The position numbers and the translations under genes are program-made. Below, piece by piece: positions 8,318-18,251 of a stretch of 64,000 nucleotides of DNA. The stretch spans positions 1 through 64,000 of the forward strand of contig NZ_JAOYTH010000012.1 of NCBI RefSeq assembly GCF_025847205.1, read 5' to 3'. Every line of letters begins with the position of its first letter. The stretch's first letter is position 1. This DNA comes from Pararhizobium sp. YC-54 (GTDB lineage: Bacteria > Pseudomonadota > Alphaproteobacteria > Rhizobiales > Rhizobiaceae). The notes beneath the pieces were generated by a model that saw only the letters and a program-made list of their open reading frames with translations, ran no database searches and had not been told where the DNA came from.

Positions 8318-9789
8318 AACGCGGCCTCCTTCTGTAGCAAGGGTGTTGAATCGACCCACTCGTCGCCATGGAGTTCGGGGGTGTCATAAGTGACGAGGTT
8401 GGCAAAGTGCTCTTCAACATCCTCGGCAAAAAGCGATGCGGCGATACCGCGAACCAACCGGTCCGCACCCGCGCTGACTGCGGGGATGTCGCCGGAGACC
8501 TTACCATGGGTCAGCATGGCGGCATCGTTGAAGCAATGAATATGTGCCAGCATCGGGCAGGAACCGGCCACCCGTTCCCGAAATTCGAAGGCAGGGCCAA
8601 GATCCGGCGCTTCCGACATGCCGCCACGAGGCGGCCCCATGTCAAGCTTGTACCGGCCATCCGACCAGCTACGGATATGCGGGGCGAGCGACGCGAATTC
8701 CGGCCGACCATCGAAGTCGTTCGAAAAGCCGGTTGCCGCAATCAGGAAGTCATAGTGCATTGGTCCCTGCGTGGTTTCTAGCAACAGGCCGCCTGCATTT
8801 TCTTTGACCGCGACGATGCCGCAGTCGAGAAAGAACCGTGCATTCTCGTGGCGGGATACGCGCAGCGTCGATGATCGCGGAGGCGGCGTTTGAGTAGAGG
8901 CGGTGTAGTCGACGAACTTCCACTTCCAGGCATCCGGCAGTTGGTGCATACCATGCACAACGCCCTGGCTGCCGATGCCGGTCATCTTGTTGATGCGCGG
9001 CATTTCCTTTCGGCGGATCAACGTGTCTACAGAGCCGGCGCCGGCTTCGAGGGCAGTTGCGGCATTATCCATGGAGGATGCCCCAGCACCGAGGACCGCG
9101 ACACGCTTGCCTTTCAGCGCAGCGAAATCAATGTCATCGGCAGAATGCGCCCAATAGGATCGGTCGATGTCTTTCAGGAAGTCCGGCACGGCGAAACCGC
9201 CAAGCCCGGACCGGCCGGTCGCGAGAACAAGACGGCGTGTCAGAACCCGGCCCTTTTCTGCACCATCGATATCGATCGCTATGAGATCCCCGACGGACGT
9301 TATGCCGGTCATCCGCACGCCGTTGCGTACCGGCAGATCGAGTACCTTGCGGTACCAAACCAGATAATCCATCCATTGCCCCTTGGGGATCTTGTCGAGC
9401 GCCTGCCAGGCGTCTACGCCCCATTGCGCCGTGAACCAGGCGCGAAACGTCAGTTGCGGCAGTCCCAGGGCCGGACCATGCAGGCTCTTGGGGGACCGAA
9501 GGGTCTGCATCCTCGCAAACGTGACCCATGGCCCTTCAAGTCCCGCCGGCGCCGCGTCATAGGCTACGACATTGGTGATCCCTGTCAGGACTAGCTTTGC
9601 CGTGGCCGCCAGCCCGCACATGCCAGCGCCTATAACGACAACGTCGCGGACCTCCGCACCGCCATGCGAATGAGTAGGAACCCACGGGTTGGCAGGCAGC
9701 TCGAGGAAGTCGAAATCCTGCGCAAGCTGAGCTTCCAGCGCGGCAAGACCTGCCGACATTGGCGGAGTGGGCACGGGGATATGCTTCAT
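8314..9789 (-). CDS. FAD/NAD(P)-dependent oxidoreductase, flavin monooxygenase-like
   Basis: A 491-residue protein with an FAD-binding Rossmann motif VVIGAGMCGLAA (about residues 51-62), a conserved region ATGRSGLGGF (190-199) and a second dinucleotide motif VAVLGAGASSMDNA (about 230-243) for NADPH. This two-Rossmann layout is that of flavin-containing and Baeyer-Villiger-like monooxygenases, although the exact BVMO fingerprint is not evident. It overlaps the upstream LysR gene by 4 bases and the downstream CMD gene by about 3, so it belongs to a tightly packed unit. The substrate is unknown; closeness to the sulfur island suggests an S- or N-containing compound. Confidence 0.8.
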   Translation of the reverse strand: MKHIPVPTPPMSAGLAALEAQLAQDFDFLELPANPWVPTHSHGGAEVRDVVVIGAGMCGLAATAKLVLTGITNVVAYDAAPAGLEGPWVTFARMQTLRSPKSLHGPALGLPQLTFRAWFTAQWGVDAWQALDKIPKGQWMDYLVWYRKVLDLPVRNGVRMTGITSVGDLIAIDIDGAEKGRVLTRRLVLATGRSGLGGFAVPDFLKDIDRSYWAHSADDIDFAALKGKRVAVLGAGASSMDNAATALEAGAGSVDTLIRRKEMPRINKMTGIGSQGVVHGMHQLPDAWKWKFVDYTASTQTPPPRSSTLRVSRHENARFFLDCGIVAVKENAGGLLLETTQGPMHYDFLIAATGFSNDFDGRPEFASLAPHIRSWSDGRYKLDMGPPRGGMSEAPDLGPAFEFRERVAGSCPMLAHIHCFNDAAMLTHGKVSGDIPAVSAGADRLVRGIAASLFAEDVEEHFANLVTYDTPELHGDEWVDSTPLLQKEAAL

Positions 9790-10757
9790 AATTCAGTTCC
9801 GTGATTTGTGTCCGAGACAGGACCAGTCACCAAGTGCCCGGCCAACGCCGGATCGAGCTTCTTGAAGCCAGCGACCGACCGCTCCGCCACCGCTTCAACG
9901 GCATCCATTAATGCCTGCGCTATCGGACGCAGGGGGCGCTTCTCGGCAGCAAGAACACCCCAGTAGAACGGGACGGTCACGTCAATGGGCCGAACGATCA
10001 CACCGGGCAGACTTAATCCGTATGCTGTGACGGGATCGATGATCGCCGCGACGCCTGTCTGGCGTACGATCTGCAAGGCGCCGTAAGAGATGTTCGTCCG
10101 TATTACCGGGCCAATCTCAATGCCGCGAGCAGCCAATGCTCTGGCAATGTGCAACTGAAAGCGCAGCGGATTGAGCATAGTCGCGAGGCGACGGCCAGCG
10201 AAAGCTGAGAGTGGCACCACATCGAGTTCAGCCAGTGGATCGTCCTCGCGCAGAGCAACAACGTCCGGCGCCGAATAGAGCCGCAAAACATCTAGACCGG
10301 GCGTATCAAGCGGAAGACTGGAAAAGCCGATCTCGGCGCGCCCGGAACGGACCTCCTGGGCTACTATCGAGGGAAGAAACTGTCCCAGATGCGTTTCGTG
10401 AGGCAGTTCCACATTGGTGAGCTCTGCCATCGCCGTCGGGATCAAACCAGTCCCAATCGCAGAGGTCGTGACGATCTGCAAAATCCGGCCCTTACCAGCA
10501 GCTATTGTCTTTGCACGCGCAGCTAGCTCCGTAAACGACATCAGCAGGCGCCGGGCCTCTTCCTCGAACGCGACCCCCTCTTCCGAGAGTTGAACTCTTC
10601 GACCGATCCGATGAAGCAGCTGAAAGCCAAGCTCCGTCTCAAGGTCTTGAATAGTGCGTGTTACCGAAGGCTGGGACCGCCCGAGTAAATCTGCCGCCTT
10701 TGTAATGCTGCCGCTTGCCGCGACGGCGAGGAATGTCTGAAGATCTCGGGTTTCCAT
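9786..10757 (-). CDS. LysR family transcriptional regulator
   Basis: A 323-residue LysR protein. The N-terminal winged helix is METRDLQTFLAVAASGS followed by ITKAADLLGRSQPSVTRTI (about residues 18-36), then a periplasmic-binding-like effector domain. It is co-directional and overlapping with the flavin enzyme gene, so it appears to head its own target operon rather than being divergent, which is unusual for LysR regulators. A dyad-rich region lies 24-42 bases upstream of its start codon. Confidence 0.88.
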   Translation of the reverse strand: METRDLQTFLAVAASGSITKAADLLGRSQPSVTRTIQDLETELGFQLLHRIGRRVQLSEEGVAFEEEARRLLMSFTELAARAKTIAAGKGRILQIVTTSAIGTGLIPTAMAELTNVELPHETHLGQFLPSIVAQEVRSGRAEIGFSSLPLDTPGLDVLRLYSAPDVVALREDDPLAELDVVPLSAFAGRRLATMLNPLRFQLHIARALAARGIEIGPVIRTNISYGALQIVRQTGVAAIIDPVTAYGLSLPGVIVRPIDVTVPFYWGVLAAEKRPLRPIAQALMDAVEAVAERSVAGFKKLDPALAGHLVTGPVSDTNHGTEL

Positions 10758-10780
10758 TTCTTCCTACATGCGATTTTTGT

Positions 10781-10799
10781 ATGAGAATGATCATCTCAT
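10781..10799. promoter_or_regulatory. Candidate LysR operator upstream of the LysR/flavin enzyme operon
   Basis: The segment has nested symmetry: ATGAG (10781-10785) pairs with CTCAT (10795-10799) around the self-complementary ATGATCAT (10787-10794). It sits just upstream of the LysR gene and could mediate autoregulation. Confidence 0.35.
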
Positions 10800-11023
10800 C
10801 CATCTTTGATATATGTCAAGAACGATGATTAATCTCTGTGCGGTTTTCTTTCGGGTTATCCTATGGGCAAAATCAGCATCAACGGCACTGCTGGCCGCAG
10901 CCGGAATGTCACCCGATTGCGAGCATCATTTGGTCCAGCATCTCTCGGTCATGATGATCGGCGTCATCGTCGCCAAGCGTGAAGTGTGGGGAAACGGGGA
11001 GGTTTTATGCTGTATAGGAGCAA

Positions 11024-12136
11024 TCACTCCAGTCGTCGCCGGAACAGCCAACCGGCGGCGCTCAGCGTGACCATGGCGATCAGGCAAAGGGGGATAGTCT
11101 GGTTTACGACCTCGGTGAGGCTGATGTCCTTCAGAAAAACGCCTTTCACGATGATCAGGAAATAGCGTAGCGGATTGACCAGTGTCACCGGCTGCAGCCA
11201 TTCCGGCATGTTTTCGATCGGTGTTGCAAAGCCGGAGAGCAGCATAGCCGGCACCATAAACAGGAAGGCCCCGAGGATGGCCTGCTGCTGCGTCATCGAC
11301 AGGGCCGAGATGAACAGCCCGATGCCGACGACTGAGGCGAGATAGAAGATCGAGCTGCCATAGAGCAGGAACAGCGATCCCCGCAGCGGCAGGCCGAAGA
11401 TGAAGATTGCCGCCAGGATATAGGCGGTGATGTGGAAGAGGCCGATCATCATCGGCGGCACGAGTTTGCCGATCAGTATTTCATGGACGCGGAGCGGCGA
11501 AACCATCAACTGGTCGAAAGTGCCGAGTTCGCGCTCGCGCGCAATCGACAGAGCCGTGACGATCAACCCGATCAGAAGCGCAATGCTGGCAATCAGGTTC
11601 GGCACCATGAACCATTGATAAATGAGGTTCGGATTGAACCAGTTGCGCGGGATTGTCGATACCGTGCGCGCGGCGGCGCGTTTGCCCGCCGGCGTTTCGG
11701 CGGCAAGGCCGCCGGCGATCTGGGTCAGGTAACCGGAAACGATCTGCGAGGCATTCGAGCGGCGGCCGTCGAGGATGAGCTGCAAGTCAACCGCCGCTCC
11801 CGCCTCGATACGACGTGAAAAATCCGCGCTGATCTCGACCGCGGCGATGATGGCCTGATTGTCGATCGCCTGGCGAACCTGTTGCGGATTGGCGGCGATT
11901 TCGATCCGGCGGAAGGTCGGCGATCCCTCGATCCGCTCGACCAATTCCTGACCCCAATGGCCGCTATCGCGATTGAGGATCATCACATCGACATTGCGAA
12001 CCTCAAGCGTTGCCGCATAGGAAAAGATGAGGAGCTGCAGGATCGGCGGACCGATCAGGATGGCGCGGCCTTTCGGATCGCGCAGCACCGCCAGCAGTTC
12101 CTTGACGATCAGGGCCCGAAGCCGCGTCCACCACAT
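11024..12136 (-). CDS. ybhR: ABC-2 type transporter permease, YbhR-like
   Basis: A 370-residue ABC-2 membrane protein: an N-terminal helix, a long extracytoplasmic segment (about residues 45-175) and five C-terminal helices with the RERELGTFDQLMVSPL motif typical of the family. The start is ATG 12136, which overlaps the TGA of the preceding permease as ATGA; a longer frame to 12649 lies antiparallel in frame only and is rejected. It is the last gene of the operon equivalent to E. coli cecR-ybhGFSR, a drug and cation efflux system. Partner of the next permease in a heterodimeric exporter. Confidence 0.88.
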   Translation of the reverse strand: MWWTRLRALIVKELLAVLRDPKGRAILIGPPILQLLIFSYAATLEVRNVDVMILNRDSGHWGQELVERIEGSPTFRRIEIAANPQQVRQAIDNQAIIAAVEISADFSRRIEAGAAVDLQLILDGRRSNASQIVSGYLTQIAGGLAAETPAGKRAAARTVSTIPRNWFNPNLIYQWFMVPNLIASIALLIGLIVTALSIARERELGTFDQLMVSPLRVHEILIGKLVPPMMIGLFHITAYILAAIFIFGLPLRGSLFLLYGSSIFYLASVVGIGLFISALSMTQQQAILGAFLFMVPAMLLSGFATPIENMPEWLQPVTLVNPLRYFLIIVKGVFLKDISLTEVVNQTIPLCLIAMVTLSAAGWLFRRRLE

Positions 12137-13269
12137 CAGCCGATCCTCTTGCGCGTGCTGCGGGCGGCAAGCACGAAGAAAACGGCGCCGATCAGGAGCA
12201 TGACAGCCATCGAATGCAGAAACATCGGCCAGATGTCCCCCGCGAGGAAGACAGTCTGCAGGCTGGGGATCAGGTAGCGAGCGGGCACGACATAAGTAAT
12301 CCACTGGATAACGGTCGGCATCGAATTGATCTCGAACAGGAAGCCGGAAAGCAGAAAGGCCGGAAGGAAGGCAGAGATCAGCGCCAGCTGCGAAGCGAGA
12401 AACTGGTTCTTCGTGGCAGCCGAGATGAGCAGCCCCTGCCCGAGCGCCGGGATGAGGAAGGTGGCCGAGAGCGCATAGAGCGCCAGGATCGAACCGCGAA
12501 ACGGCACGCCGAACAGGAAGACGGCGAACAGCACGCACAGCGTCATCGCCGCCAAACCGAGCACAAAATAGGGAAAGATCTTGCCGATAAGCAGTTCGGT
12601 GGCTGTCACCGGCGTGGCCATCATCGCTTCCATCGTGCCGCGCTCCCATTCGCGGGCGACGACCAGCGATGTCAGCAGCGTGCCGACCAGCGTCATGACG
12701 ATGGCAATTGATCCGGGCACGAGGAAATAGCGGCTGGCGAGTTCAGGATTGAACCAGAAACGCTGCTCGACGGTGATCCCGGACGGTTCTTCAGCCGACA
12801 GCGTCTGGCGCTGACGCTCCCAGTTGGCGACCGTGCCCTGCGCATAGTTCTGCACGAAATTCGCCGTGTTGGGCTCGGAGCCATCGACGATGACCTGAAT
12901 CTGCGGCTGTCTTCCGGCGGCATAGTCGGTGGTGAAACTGGCCGGGATGATCAAAATGCCGCGAATGCGGCCGTTGACGAGGTCTTCTTCAAAAACCCGG
13001 CGATCCTGGTTCGTGGTGACCGAAAAATAGCGCGACGCCTGGAAACTTGCGGCCAGGGCCTGCGTCAGCGGCGTCGTTTCCTCCATGACCAGCCCGACGC
13101 GCGTGCGCGTGACATCAAGCGAGACACCGTAGCCAAACAGGAATAGCAGGATGAGCGGCAGCACGAAGGCGATCAGCGTCGTACTCGGGTCGCGCACGGC
13201 CTGATAGCTCTCCTTGCGTACAAGCGCTGCGAAGCGGCGGATCCGGGCGGATGTCGGGGAGGCGCTCAT
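12136..13269 (-). CDS. ybhS: ABC-2 type transporter permease, YbhS-like
   Basis: A 377-residue ABC-2 permease with the same plan as its neighbour: first helix at about residues 28-48, a large periplasmic domain, then a cluster of helices preceded by AREWERGTMEAMMATPV. Start and stop overlap neighbouring genes by 4 bases each (ATGA), indicating translational coupling. In E. coli YbhS and YbhR form the membrane part of the YbhFSR exporter. Confidence 0.9.
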   Translation of the reverse strand: MSASPTSARIRRFAALVRKESYQAVRDPSTTLIAFVLPLILLFLFGYGVSLDVTRTRVGLVMEETTPLTQALAASFQASRYFSVTTNQDRRVFEEDLVNGRIRGILIIPASFTTDYAAGRQPQIQVIVDGSEPNTANFVQNYAQGTVANWERQRQTLSAEEPSGITVEQRFWFNPELASRYFLVPGSIAIVMTLVGTLLTSLVVAREWERGTMEAMMATPVTATELLIGKIFPYFVLGLAAMTLCVLFAVFLFGVPFRGSILALYALSATFLIPALGQGLLISAATKNQFLASQLALISAFLPAFLLSGFLFEINSMPTVIQWITYVVPARYLIPSLQTVFLAGDIWPMFLHSMAVMLLIGAVFFVLAARSTRKRIG

Positions 13270-15008
13270 GGCGCTTCCTTCGTGCCGGCTTCCGATCGCT
13301 CGACCAGCGCGATGAAGGCATCTTCCATGGTCGGATCCGGCTGATCCTTGGTGACAACACTTGCTTTCAGCTCATCCGGTGAGCCGAGCGCGATCGAGCG
13401 TCCGCGATAGATCAGCGAGATCCGGTCGCAATATTCGGCCTCCTCCATGAAATGAGTGGTCACGAGAACCGTCACACCTTTCTCGACCAGCGCATTGATA
13501 TGCGTCCAGAATTCGCGCCGCGTGATCGGATCGACGCCGGAGGTGGGCTCATCGAGAAACAATGCCTGCGGCTCGTGCATGACGGCGCAGGCAAGTGCCA
13601 GGCGCTGTTTCAGTCCGAGCGGCAGGTCCTTCGACGATTGGCCTGCATGCCGGCCGAAATCGAAGATCTCGCTCACCAGAGCAACGCGTTCGCGTTTGCG
13701 CTGGCCGGACAGACCGTAGACACCGGCAAAGAAATCGAGATTCTGGCCGATACTAAGATCGCCGTAGAGCGAGAATTTCTGCGCCATATAACCGAGCTGG
13801 TTGCGGGCGGAGGCGGTATCGCGGCGCAGATCGAAACCGGCAACGCGGCCTTCCCCGGAGGTTGGCTTCAGCAAGCCGCAGAGCATCTTGAATGTCGTGG
13901 ACTTGCCGGCGCCGTTGGGGCCGAGCAGTCCGAAGATTTCGCCACGGCGGATATCGAAAGTGATGTCGTCGGCGGCAGTGAAGTCGCCGAATGTCTTGGT
14001 CAGCCCCTTGGCCTCGATCACCGGCCGGTTATCCTTGGCGGTGAGGATTTGCTGGGCCTCGGCCAGTCTCGAACGCCCGCCTGGACCGCCGCCAAGCATG
14101 TCGACGAAGGCATCCTCGAAACGTGGTGGAGCAGGCGAAGCCGCTGCTCCATAACCGGCCGACAAGACCTGTGGCATTGCGTCATTCCCGGTCACAACCC
14201 GGATGGCCTCGCCCTGGATGACACCATCGATGATACCCTCCTTGTCGAGAAGTTTGGCGAGTATCTGCCGCTTGCGGCCGGAAAGACCCGACACCTTGAA
14301 AACCCGGCCTTCGACGCGCGCGGTCATCTCCGCGGGCTTGCCGGAAAAGAGAAGTTTGCCCTGGTTGAGCAGAAGCACCGCGTCGCAGGCTTCCGCCTCG
14401 TCCAGATAGGCGGTCGACCAGACGACGCCGATGCCTTCCCTGGTCAGGTTCTCGACCATCTTCCAAAGTTCGCGGCGAGAGATCGGATCAACGCCGACGC
14501 CGGGTTCGTCAAGCAGCAACAGACGCGGCTTTTTGAGGAGTGCACAGGCAAGGCCGAGCTTCTGCTTCATGCCGCCGGACAGTTTTCCGGCCAATCGATC
14601 CGTGAAGCGCTTGAGGTCGGTGAAAGTCAAAAGCTCGTCGAAGGTTGCCGCGCGCTCATCCTTCGGCAGGCCACGCAGATCGGCGTAGAGATTGAGGTTT
14701 TCCTGGACCGACAGGTCCTCATAGAGGCCGAACCGTTGCGGCATGTAGCCGATGGCGGTCTGGATCGCGGCGGGGCTTTTGGCGGTGGCGAAACCAAGCA
14801 CATCGACGGTGCCGCTGTCCGGCAGCATCAGGCCGGTCATGAGCCGGATCAGGGTCGTCTTGCCGGCCCCATCCGGACCGACGATCCCGGTGATCTCGCC
14901 CCCAAGGATAGCCCCGGAAACAGCATCGAGCGCGGGCACTCCGCCGCCGAAGCGTTTTGTCACGCCCGACAGGCGAACCAGTTCGGCCTTGTCGGAGGGA
15001 TGGGTCAA
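13266..15008 (-). CDS. ybhF: Duplicated ABC-2 exporter ATPase, YbhF-like
   Basis: A 580-residue protein made of two fused ATP-binding domains. The first has Walker [10 protein letters not shown] (about 44-52) and signature LSGGMKQK; the second has Walker [10 protein letters not shown] with a signature that reads LPLGLKQR, a variant of LSGGQ seen in YbhF-like second halves. Both have Walker B LLLLDEP / ALFLDEP. A single polypeptide supplies both nucleotide sites for the YbhS/YbhR pair. Overlaps both neighbours by 4 bases. Confidence 0.92.
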   Translation of the reverse strand: MTHPSDKAELVRLSGVTKRFGGGVPALDAVSGAILGGEITGIVGPDGAGKTTLIRLMTGLMLPDSGTVDVLGFATAKSPAAIQTAIGYMPQRFGLYEDLSVQENLNLYADLRGLPKDERAATFDELLTFTDLKRFTDRLAGKLSGGMKQKLGLACALLKKPRLLLLDEPGVGVDPISRRELWKMVENLTREGIGVVWSTAYLDEAEACDAVLLLNQGKLLFSGKPAEMTARVEGRVFKVSGLSGRKRQILAKLLDKEGIIDGVIQGEAIRVVTGNDAMPQVLSAGYGAAASPAPPRFEDAFVDMLGGGPGGRSRLAEAQQILTAKDNRPVIEAKGLTKTFGDFTAADDITFDIRRGEIFGLLGPNGAGKSTTFKMLCGLLKPTSGEGRVAGFDLRRDTASARNQLGYMAQKFSLYGDLSIGQNLDFFAGVYGLSGQRKRERVALVSEIFDFGRHAGQSSKDLPLGLKQRLALACAVMHEPQALFLDEPTSGVDPITRREFWTHINALVEKGVTVLVTTHFMEEAEYCDRISLIYRGRSIALGSPDELKASVVTKDQPDPTMEDAFIALVERSEAGTKEAP

Positions 15009-16015
15009 TGTCGTCTTGCCCCGGTTTCGGCAAAACGCACGGTGACCGGCATGCCCTGGCGCAGGTCAGCGCCCGGCTTGTCGATGACGATGCGCAGCCG
15101 GTAGACGAGGTCGGTACGAAGCTCCGGCGTTTCCACGGTCTTCGGGGTAAATTCCGCGACCGGAGAGATGAAGCCGATCGTGCCGTCATAGGCGTCGTCC
15201 GGTCTTGTATCGGAACTGACCTTGACCTTCATGCCGGGATGGATGCGGCCGAGATCGGGCTCGGAGACATAGGTCCGCACCCAGACCGGCTCGGTCAGGG
15301 ACAGGACAAAGACAATATCGGCCGGCGCGACAATGGCTCCGGTCTCGCGCACCCGCGACAGGATGATGCCGTCGTTGGGCGCGCGAAGCTCAGTATCTTC
15401 TAGCGAGGTTCGGGCGGATTCAAGCGTCGCCTGTGCGGCCTGCAACTGGGCTTCGGCAGCGGCGATATCTTCGAGGCGGCTACCTTCCTCGATCAGTTTC
15501 AGCGCTTCGCGGGCGGCTTCAGCGCGGGCAGCGGCCATTGCCTTGACGGCGACAGCCTGATCGTACGCGGCCTGCGAAATCGTGCCGCGTGGCCGAAGCT
15601 GTTGGGCACGCTCGAGTTCAAGCCCGGCATTCTGGAGATCCGCCAGGCTCGCATTGTAGGACGCGCGCGTCTGGGCAATCTCCGTCGGGCGGGGACCTGC
15701 TTTCAGTTTATCGAGCGTGGCACGCCGGGCTGCGACATTGGCATCGGCCGAGCGGACGGCATAATCATATGGCCGGGCATCGAGCTTGGCCAGGACGGCG
15801 CCGCTCTTGATGATATCGCCTTCATCGGCGGACACATCCGACAGGCGACCGTTGACACGAAAGCCGAGCGAGACCTGGCGGATATCGACATTGCCATAGA
15901 GCACGAAGGCCTTCTTCGCCGCTGTCTGCCAGCCGAGTTTTTCCGGCAGCCCGAACCACCAGGCGGCTCCGCCCGTTGCAACAAGCAGCAGGATGAGAAC
16001 AACGATCTTTTTCAT
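15005..16015 (-). CDS. ybhG: HlyD/YbhG-type periplasmic adaptor (membrane fusion protein)
   Basis: A 336-residue membrane fusion protein starting at ATG 16015, which overlaps the TetR stop as ATGA. It has a signal anchor ([15 protein letters not shown]), a lipoyl half-motif, a long coiled-coil hairpin (about residues 80-180, rich in Ala, Glu and Arg) and a beta-barrel domain. It probably links the inner-membrane exporter to an outer-membrane channel. Order (regulator, adaptor, ATPase, two permeases) equals that of cecR-ybhG-ybhF-ybhS-ybhR. Confidence 0.9.
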   Translation of the reverse strand: MKKIVVLILLLVATGGAAWWFGLPEKLGWQTAAKKAFVLYGNVDIRQVSLGFRVNGRLSDVSADEGDIIKSGAVLAKLDARPYDYAVRSADANVAARRATLDKLKAGPRPTEIAQTRASYNASLADLQNAGLELERAQQLRPRGTISQAAYDQAVAVKAMAAARAEAAREALKLIEEGSRLEDIAAAEAQLQAAQATLESARTSLEDTELRAPNDGIILSRVRETGAIVAPADIVFVLSLTEPVWVRTYVSEPDLGRIHPGMKVKVSSDTRPDDAYDGTIGFISPVAEFTPKTVETPELRTDLVYRLRIVIDKPGADLRQGMPVTVRFAETGARRH

Positions 16016-16716
16016 GCCGAGGCTCCTTTGGCGGGCGCCAGGACGTTCACGAGTTCGGCGGCAAGCTTGCGCAAGGTCGCAACCTCGTCCGGGCCGACGT
16101 TTTTCCACTCCATCTGGGCAAGGACAGCAGCATGAGCCACGCGAAAGACGAGGATGCTGCCGACAAAGGACAACGTTCGCAACCGCACGTGTTCGGATGC
16201 CGGGTCCTCATCGAGGATTGTGGCGACCAGTCGGCGGGCCATCTCGATCATCGGTCGCATGATGCCATCGTAGACCCGGCCGAAGGCTTCTGTCGGTTCC
16301 ATCTGTTCGCGGATAATAAAGCGTGCCCAGGGTTCGGATTTCTTGCTGACGAAGAGTGTGATCATCGTCTGGGCAATATCAGTCAGGAAGGCCCGGGCTT
16401 CGGCCGGGTCCATGGCTTTGCCGGATGTCTCAAGCTCGGCGATACGGGCTTCGGTCTTTCGGCGCATGTCCCCGACATGGTCGCCGATCATCTCCGTCAG
16501 ATATTCGGCAGTGGCAATATAGAGGCCTTCCTTGCCGGAAAAGTAGTAGGGAATAGCCTGCAGGTTCACGCCCGCCGCATCGGCAAGCTGCCGGGTCGAA
16601 GCACCATCGAAGCCAAGCCGGCCGAACACGTCAAGCGATGCTGCGAGCAGCTTCTCCTTTCGGGACGTGTCAGGGCCCGAGGTGGATACCAATGTGGTGT
16701 TTCTGATTTCTATCAT
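16012..16716 (-). CDS. cecR: TetR family regulator, CecR (YbiH)-like
   Basis: A 234-residue TetR protein. The DNA-binding domain ([18 protein letters not shown] then [21 protein letters not shown], about residues 18-60) is followed by a C-terminal ligand domain of the DUF1956/CecR type. The start is ATG 16716; the in-frame extension upstream lacks coding character. In E. coli CecR represses this export operon and responds to drugs such as cefoperazone and chloramphenicol. Being first in the operon, it likely autoregulates through the AT-rich stretch at about 16730-16760. Confidence 0.85.
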   Translation of the reverse strand: MIEIRNTTLVSTSGPDTSRKEKLLAASLDVFGRLGFDGASTRQLADAAGVNLQAIPYYFSGKEGLYIATAEYLTEMIGDHVGDMRRKTEARIAELETSGKAMDPAEARAFLTDIAQTMITLFVSKKSEPWARFIIREQMEPTEAFGRVYDGIMRPMIEMARRLVATILDEDPASEHVRLRTLSFVGSILVFRVAHAAVLAQMEWKNVGPDEVATLRKLAAELVNVLAPAKGASA

Positions 16717-17284
16717 GGCGGAAGTATAAGCCAGCAGGAAAATTAAATCAATCGAATGACTTTTATGGCAAGGCTGCTTCCTGTCTGGACCCCAGGGATG
16801 CTGAGTCTGAAGCAACGGAGACAGCCAAGGATCTTCGCGCCATCTAGCGCGCCAGCGATTGGCGATAGACGATGGCGATGTTCACATTCCCTCGGGAAGA
16901 TCGCAGCCGTCCTGGAATGCAAAATCGCTGAATTGCTAAGAGAACCGGAAGAGGGCGAGGCCGCGCCGGAGAACCTTCGCCGGGGACGTCGCGGCGACGC
17001 CTGATACAGTACGAGGCAGTCTCGAGATGGTCCGGCAATTGACCAACCGACGGCTCGCGATGTCAGAGCGCGGACGCTTCATGCTGCGTTGGAAACCTAA
17101 CTGATCGACGATGAAGTTGCCGAACCTGCTCCTTCCGACTACCACAAGCACGCACTGATCACGGGACGGAACGAGAGCCGCTTCCCCAGCAGTCGATCCC
17201 GCGCCTCCAGGGCCTATCCGTGGACCATATGACTGCTTCTGAAGGAAACACCGGCGAACGCGAGCTGTTTTTCCGGCCTTGCAT
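16717..17284. other. Intergenic stretch with possible decayed plus-strand coding remnants
   Basis: No intact gene is visible. A plus-strand frame ending at 17004 contains LGKIAAVLECKIAELLREPE (about 16897-16956), which looks like the last helices of an XRE-type helix-turn-helix domain and a short tail, but the first half of the domain is missing. Further on, two different plus-strand frames between 17100 and 17285 give protein-like text interrupted by a frame change. This suggests a degraded regulator and a second unrecognised relic. Confidence is low. Confidence 0.3.
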
Positions 17285-18145
17285 TCATTCCCCGTGCGTG
17301 CCGTCGTAGCCGCTGGTTGGCGGCGGCGCCCAGCCTTCCGGCAGACCCTTGGCCTTGAAGATTTCCACGAGCATCGGATAGCACTTCGCCGTATCGGAAG
17401 AATGCTGCGCCGAGCAATCCCCGCCCGGGCAGGCCGAAATGCAGCCAAGAAGATCGATCTCGGCGAAGAATTCGAGATAGTCGCCCGGCCTCACCGGGCT
17501 CGCTTTCATGAAATACTGCCCCGTATCGCGCATGAAGCCCGTGCACATGAAAACGTTCAGCACATCATGTACGTAGGTCTCCGCCTCATGCGGCGCCATG
17601 CCGGTCTTGCGTGCGAAAGCGCGGGTAAGGTTCGAGTGGCAGCAATGGTGGTACTGCCCTCCTTGGCTGAGCAGATTATGCGTATAGGGGTCGCAGCGCG
17701 TACCGATCACGTCATGCACCGCGCCGCCGAATTCATCAAAGCCGTACCAGTCCAGCGTGTCATGCGTGATGGTGGCGATGGGACGCAGATACGGAAAGTT
17801 GGAGAACAACTGATCACCAAGCCCAACATGGGTGCCGTTCAGTGCCCGCGTCTTGCCGGTATAGAGCCGCTCCTTCAGATCATTGGCGTTGAACAGGTTG
17901 AGATCCCCGACCTGCGGCCCCTCGCTGCAAACTATGCGGCAGAAGTGCCCCGCTGGTACCGTCCAGGTGGCCGCCGATCGCGGAGGCACGACAACCGTTT
18001 CGATGAGCTCCAGATCGTCGCGCAGCGCCTGGTAAGCCGCCAAATCCGGCCGGGGCAGCGTCTCGAGCGGATAACAGACCAGCGGCTGGATTGCCTTGCG
18101 TGCGGCAGCATCCGCGGGTGCCGTGGTTATCGGATTGGGTTTCAT
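17285..18145 (-). CDS. DUF1989 (urea carboxylase-associated family) protein
   Basis: A 286-residue single-domain DUF1989 protein. The conserved segments GDLNLFNANDLKERLYTGKTR, the CDPYTHNLL and HHCCHSNL motifs and the C-terminal ACPGGDCS are visible and may bind metal. Related proteins are found beside urea carboxylase, and the CgdAB pair acts as carboxyguanidine deiminase, but here only one copy is present and no urea or guanidine genes accompany it, so the role is open. It is divergent from a LysR gene, with an 8-base inverted repeat between them. Confidence 0.8.
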   Translation of the reverse strand: MKPNPITTAPADAAARKAIQPLVCYPLETLPRPDLAAYQALRDDLELIETVVVPPRSAATWTVPAGHFCRIVCSEGPQVGDLNLFNANDLKERLYTGKTRALNGTHVGLGDQLFSNFPYLRPIATITHDTLDWYGFDEFGGAVHDVIGTRCDPYTHNLLSQGGQYHHCCHSNLTRAFARKTGMAPHEAETYVHDVLNVFMCTGFMRDTGQYFMKASPVRPGDYLEFFAEIDLLGCISACPGGDCSAQHSSDTAKCYPMLVEIFKAKGLPEGWAPPPTSGYDGTHGE

Positions 18146-18224
18146 GAATTCCTCACTCTGGAGCCATCAGCTGGCAGCATTTATCACCAGCAGCGAGGAC
18201 CAAGGCAAACGTTGCTTTCTAACG

Positions 18225-18251
18225 CATGATGTAAGATTATCTAACATCATG
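18225..18251. promoter_or_regulatory. Inverted repeat between DUF1989 gene and LysR gene, overlapping the LysR start codon
   Basis: CATGATGT (18225-18232) and ACATCATG (18244-18251) form a perfect 8-base dyad with an 11-base AT-rich centre. The right arm contains the ATG of the LysR gene. The position between divergent genes, and the size, suit a LysR binding site that would control both and shut off LysR translation or transcription. Confidence 0.55.

Noticed and set aside
12137..12649. Extension of the YbhR-like frame to 12649
   Set aside because: The extra residues overlap the YbhS-like gene out of frame and are arginine-rich; ATG 12136 overlaps the upstream stop as ATGA.
13452..15104. 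550-residue plus-strand frame over the YbhF-like gene
   Set aside because: Antisense to a gene with clear Walker motifs; no domain seen.
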